From assembly GCA_000787465.1 (NCBI GenBank), contig JSYX01000160.1:1-24620 (forward strand): 24,620 nt of DNA. The letters are read 5' to 3'. The notes under the pieces are model-generated. The model saw only the letters and a list, made by a program, of their open reading frames with translations, did no database searches and had not been told where the DNA came from. The DNA is from Thermomucor indicae-seudaticae (lineage: Eukaryota; Mucoromycota; Mucoromycetes; Mucorales; Lichtheimiaceae). This document shows positions 20,650 to 24,620 of the stretch, piece by piece. The position numbers and the translations under genes are program-made. Positions within the stretch are counted from its first letter, which is position 1. Each line of letters begins with the position of its first letter.

Positions 20650-20688
20650 TTGCCCCTTTGCCGCGCCATGCGCTCGAATCACGATCAT

Positions 20689-21475
20689 TGCCCGTCTGTA
20701 AAAGAAGGGGAACTCAGCGGCCCTGTTGGGTTGAAGTGTAGATCTACCAAGCCAGTGAAGCACGTTATATTGGGAATGAGCAAGAAGCATGTCCATATTC
20801 TCATTTTCAAATATAAGGCGCGGTCTGTCCTTCCAAGTAAACGCTCATGATGCTGCAAACAGCCGCAACTGCATTTTCAACTCAAGTCCTATCTTCAATA
20901 GCCTGACGGACACCTCATCCCCGCAAATGGCGTAAAAGTGTAAGCGTGCACCTTTACCGGCAGTTCGGCCGGGCAAGAAGCAAATGGCATGAATACATTA
21001 TCCAAAGTGATGCTCGGTCTGACCATCGAGTCGTTCAACAGCAACAACAACTGAACTGTAAATGATCAAGTTAGTCTCAGTGAGAAGTACAATTACCAGC
21101 AGAATGTACTTTCGGATGTTAGTTTCTTTCAGGTCACTCCTTTTTATAGCTTTGTATGTGACAGGAGCCTACGATGGTCATAGCTGGGTAACGAGAGAGT
21201 CAACACAAGCCCTTCGCGTTGGCTTGGGACGCAGCGGCCAAGTTGTCTCTTTGTATTGCTTCGCTTGCTATTACGTTTTGCATAGAACCCTTCTTTACAG
21301 TTTCAGCGCCCTTGTCTGTCGTTAGCATGTTGGCTTTTAGTGCTCAAGGTATGCAAGACATCTTGTATGGGAGAGCGCGACCAAGGAACGCGGTCTTGTA
21401 CCACGCGTTTTTAAGAACGGCTCCGCGCAACTTGCCAATTTTTTCCCTTTCTCATTCAAAAATCGCATCAAACTC
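20689..21475. other. Divergent promoter region between S9 peptidase and SANT/U-box gene
   Basis: About 790 bp separate two oppositely transcribed genes and must hold both promoters. Overlapping plus-strand open frames (21062-21325, 21219-21572) lack motifs, and the second overlaps the first exon and intron of the SANT/U-box gene. A T/C-rich run at about 21438-21455, just before the ATG at 21476, fits a fungal 5' leader. Confidence 0.5.
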
Positions 21476-23727
21476 ATGGTTCGCAAGAAACAATCAACTC
21501 CAGAGGAAGAAAGACTTGTCTCCAAGTTTTTTAAAGAAGGTTAGGCGTCTTCCTGTTGCCTTCGCGAAGTAAACTAAGCTGACATTCCACATCCATTGAA
21601 ACTGGCAGATTCCGCAACACCTTGCGCTCGTCCGTCCGTTACTCTGGGACCCGATGGCGTCCCAGCGTGCATCCAAATTCGTCCCATTCTGGCAAGTGTA
21701 CTTATCGGCCCCCTTCAACAACACGTGTTATTCATGTCCCAGGGCAGGAGAAATTGCGCAACCTGAAACCTGTCGTGGAGGAAAACACTGAAAACGAAGA
21801 CGAATTTTGGAAATTGTCCAGCATGGAAACGTAGGCATCCATCTCCATTGCTCATAAACATGGAAAAGGACTTGACGTTCCCCTTTTTACAGTGAAGAAA
21901 TCGAAACTGTCCGGAAGGAAAATGTTTTTAGGGAAGAAGTGACAGAGACCGACATGGATATCATCCAGAAACGCGTGGCTCTGCAACAACGCCAGTTTGC
22001 GGAATTCGAGCGCAGGGACAAGGCACGCAAATACAAAAAGATCAAAAGTATGTTTGATTACCTTACCACGGAAGAACTGGACGAAATGCTTGTCGACTGT
22101 GAAAACGACGAGGTAAACAATCTTGTCAATGCGTGAAAAGATCTCGGAATAACTCTTGATGTGCTATAAGGATGAGGTGATCGTGAGGCTCACTCAGCCT
22201 GGTTATCTGCTTGGTATTCGCAAAATCATCGCCACTAAGCACGCCCCTGAAGTGGAAACGAAGCGTATGTTCAAAACCGGATATCACAACGCCTCCGTCT
22301 AACGCCTTTCGAAATCTTAGACAACATGATGAGCCCTGAACAACTTGCCGCCTATGACAAACTGCTGAAGAAGCGTTCAGAAACCTTGAAAAAGACGACG
22401 AATGATACTGCGAAAAAGTGAGTATATGGCTTACTTGTTTATCTCAGCTATTAAACTCTCGAATATAAGGCAATACCGCATGGGCGGCCGTCTTGCTTTG
22501 GATGACGCTTTGAAGCAGGTCCAGGAAAACCAAGTGGATCCCGAAAAAGCGTTCGAGGGTTGGTCTCAGGCACGCATCCGTGCATACCAAATGATCAATG
22601 AGAACCCCAATAGCTACTATTATCGGTTCAATGCCCCCGGCGAAGTGCAGAAAAAGGGTCAATGGTCGGAAGAGGAAAGAAAGCTGTTCTTCAAGCGTCT
22701 CGAGGAAGTAGGAGCGAACGGACAATGGGGTATCTTTGCTATGAAGATTCCAGGACGTGTGGGCTATCAGGTAACAATACCATGATAAAGGAGCAGATAG
22801 TTAGATATGGATCTGCTCATTGGCTGTCAAACAGTGCTCCAACTTTTACCGCTTGTTGGTTGAGACGGGCGAGATCAAGGACCCCAACTACGTACTCGAC
22901 GAGAAAGGAAAGGCACATTACCTGTTCGATAAGAAGACGGCGAACGGACAGGTGGAGAAGACATTCAGAACACACAGCAAGCATGGCACTGGCCGTGGAT
23001 CAGGTATACCTTCGTCGTCCAGGGGGTCCAGGAGTCGAAGTTCTCCGAGTGCCGATAAAAAGACAAAGAAGCGAAAGAGACGTACTCGTGGATGGGATAG
23101 TGAGGACGATGATTCGGATGGTTTCGAGGACTATAACGATGACTCTGGCACATACACATTGAGCACCAGGTCGACGCGACGTACACGCTCTCGAGCGGCG
23201 GAGACCGGGGATGGCAGCAGTGGCGGCAACAATGACGATTCTAATACCGGCGCCGATGAGGAAGGCGAGAGTGAGGAACATCCAGCGGATGATAACCCGT
23301 TGCCCGGTTTCATTGACCCTATTACGTTGGACGAGGTTGTTAAGCCGGCTATTTCTAAATACGGTCATGTTATGGGGTAAGCACAAAGACGACATTATTT
23401 GGCCACAAAATAACGGCTGACATCTTTTAAATGAACAGTTACGATAGCTGGGTTCGTTGTCTAACGAACTGGGAAGGCAAGAGAAACATTTGCCCGTTGA
23501 CAAAGAAGCCATTGACAAAACGCGATTTAGGTAAGATTCGTGATCAAGGTTGCTTTGCTCTGCTTGTCTTGGATTTTTTAACTCTGTTCTCTCGCGCCGC
23601 TGCTATAGTTATCTTGACGCACGAAAACATCGATCAATACAGGTAAGACAATGGCTCAAAGCAACTGGGAAATCCTTCCTTTTTAATCACCTTTCTCATT
23701 CACAGGGATAAAATTATCAACATGTAA
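21476..23727 (+). CDS. SANT/Myb-domain protein with C-terminal U-box-like domain
   Basis: Eleven exons (21476-21539, 21609-21695, 21743-21830, 21893-22112, 22171-22264, 22321-22417, 22470-22770, 22835-23376, 23439-23530, 23609-23642, 23706-23727) give 546 residues; every junction is GT-AG and in frame. The start MVRKKQSTPEE is the first ATG. A charged helical region (residues about 75-155, with QQRQFAEFERRDKARKYKKI) comes first. A SANT/Myb-like domain lies at about 279-335: GQWSEEERKLFFKRLEEVG, then WGIFAMKIPGRVGYQCSNFY. An acidic and Arg/Ser-rich linker with a nuclear-localisation-like KKTKKRKRR follows. The C-terminus (about 480-545) resembles a U-box: GFIDPITLDEVVKPAIS, a YGHVMGYDSW helix, ICPLTKKPLTKRDL and a final ENIDQYR helix. 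Proteins of this layout occur in fungi but I know of no assigned function. A nuclear role, with possible ubiquitin-ligase or cofactor activity, is inference. Confidence 0.88.
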
Positions 23728-23737
23728 TCCGCTTGTA

Positions 23738-23743
23738 AATAAA
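23738..23743 (+). terminator. Polyadenylation signal
   Basis: AATAAA eleven bases after the TAA stop of the SANT/U-box gene, followed by a T-rich stretch. It is the expected place for a 3'-end signal with a very short 3' untranslated region. Confidence 0.6.
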
Positions 23744-24620
23744 GTCTCTTTTTGCGTTCGAAAACCGGTTTTGGATTGTGATAATCCACAGAACGCGGCT
23801 GCGTAGTTCTACATACTGTAGAGTTGTACACACCTGTATATAGCATTTCATTTCGTACTGACACAAGCGCAGTAAGACGGGAAAATAACTGATCATTTTG
23901 GGTAACGATATCGCCATATCAGGAGGCAATGTGGTCTCTACCTCAGCTATTGCGTTGACGTCAAGGCAGCAGACAATCTGCTTTTCGATTCTAGCCCGAG
24001 TCACTTGGATATGGTGCCTGAGACTTGTCACTCTGACGATCCCTCTTAGAGAGCGAGAACTTCTAACCCCCGTCACACAGACGCGCGTTCCTTATTCCAT
24101 TGCCAGCCACCTCTGCGCACTTGCATTAACTTGACTCAACAAACACGTGGACACTAAGATCATCAGAGAGTTTCGAAAGGGCCCCATCCGATTGCTTCCG
24201 GAGCGACGTCGTTGGAAGAGTTTCAGTCGAACATGAACCTTGATCAGTCCCGTTGCATGCTGGCAATCAAGTCATCTTTACAAAAGGACAAGACTTTTCT
24301 TGAAGCGTAACGTCCGAGATTAACCCTCTCAACAAGAAAAATCCTTTGTCTCCATCAAACAAACATGGACGTCCAGTTTGTCCTTGATGCATACGCATGC
24401 TGCGCGTAGATTGTCGAACGTATTGACAAGGCAGATCAGCGACAGAATCTACCTCGAAGAGGCAAGTCGAAATTCTTCGCTGAAGCACCGTCCTGCGGTT
24501 AGTGTCATCATAATGATATCCCAGGACAGCAGGCCGGGCTACGACATATGGCCGATGGCTGTTCCTTGCGATTTTCCCGCCCTCATAAAAGCCATCTTAT
24601 GCTAAAACTGACTAGGGAGC
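23744..24620. other. Right edge without a supportable gene
   Basis: The longest open frames are 23717-24076 on the minus strand (119 codons) and 24267-24488 on the minus strand (73 codons). Neither shows a recognisable domain, conserved splice pattern or composition clearly different from background. The first overlaps the 3' end of the SANT/U-box gene. I cannot exclude an exon of a gene running off the right edge. Confidence 0.4.

Noticed and set aside
21219..21572. 117-codon plus-strand open frame before the SANT/U-box gene
   Set aside because: It overlaps exon 1 and intron 1 of the well-supported gene in another frame and has no motif.
23717..24076. 119-codon minus-strand open frame
   Set aside because: It overlaps the 3' end of the SANT/U-box gene, with no domain or splice support; kept only as an unresolved possibility.
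1..24620. CRISPR arrays, insertion sequences, prokaryotic operons, viral or toxin genes
   Set aside because: No regular short repeats, terminal inverted repeats, transposase motifs or viral/toxin domains were seen; the gene structure is typical nuclear fungal DNA.

Overview
This window is nuclear DNA of a filamentous, early-diverging fungus, most plausibly a member of Mucoromycota. It contains densely packed genes cut by many very short GT-AG introns (mostly 45-70 bp, the shortest about 40 bp), with near-perfect branch sites such as TACTAAC. All products are eukaryotic: Hbs1, Gdt1, a Dbl-type RhoGEF, an S9A oligopeptidase, an O-fucosyltransferase-like type II membrane protein and a SANT/U-box-like nuclear protein. 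The species cannot be fixed from the sequence. I rebuilt exon structures by hand from splice signals, frame continuity and family conservation; every multi-exon model except one closes in frame.

Layout, left to right. 1-2136 is gene-poor; I can support only the 3' end of an unidentified minus-strand gene (690-1005). 2137-3696 and 3829-5433 are two tandem minus-strand M20 metallopeptidase/amidohydrolase paralogues. The first is intact; the second has a one-base problem at one exon junction and may be a fresh pseudogene, an assembly error or a case of non-canonical splicing. 5717-7321 is a single-exon fucosyltransferase-like gene. 8093-8999 is GDT1 and 9226-13185 is HBS1 (15 exons). 13290-17051 is a DH-PH RhoGEF (7 exons). 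17466-20649 is an oligopeptidase B-like serine peptidase (18 exons) with a presequence-like N-terminus. All of these are on the minus strand. The only plus-strand gene I can support is 21476-23727, an 11-exon protein joining a SANT/Myb domain to a C-terminal U-box-like domain. 23744-24620 holds nothing I recognise.

The genes are ordinary neighbours rather than a cluster with one pathway. Two could share a compartment: Gdt1 (Golgi Mn2+/Ca2+ transport) and the fucosyltransferase-like enzyme (secretory pathway glycosylation). Hbs1 acts in ribosome rescue, the RhoGEF in polarity and cell-wall signalling, and the SANT/U-box protein probably in the nucleus. The most interesting signals are three GC-AG introns that all use the same GCAAGT donor, an open 208-bp intron in HBS1 that could yield a GTPase-less isoform analogous to HBS1L variant 3, the damaged M20 duplicate with an extra intron, and the little-described SANT/U-box architecture.
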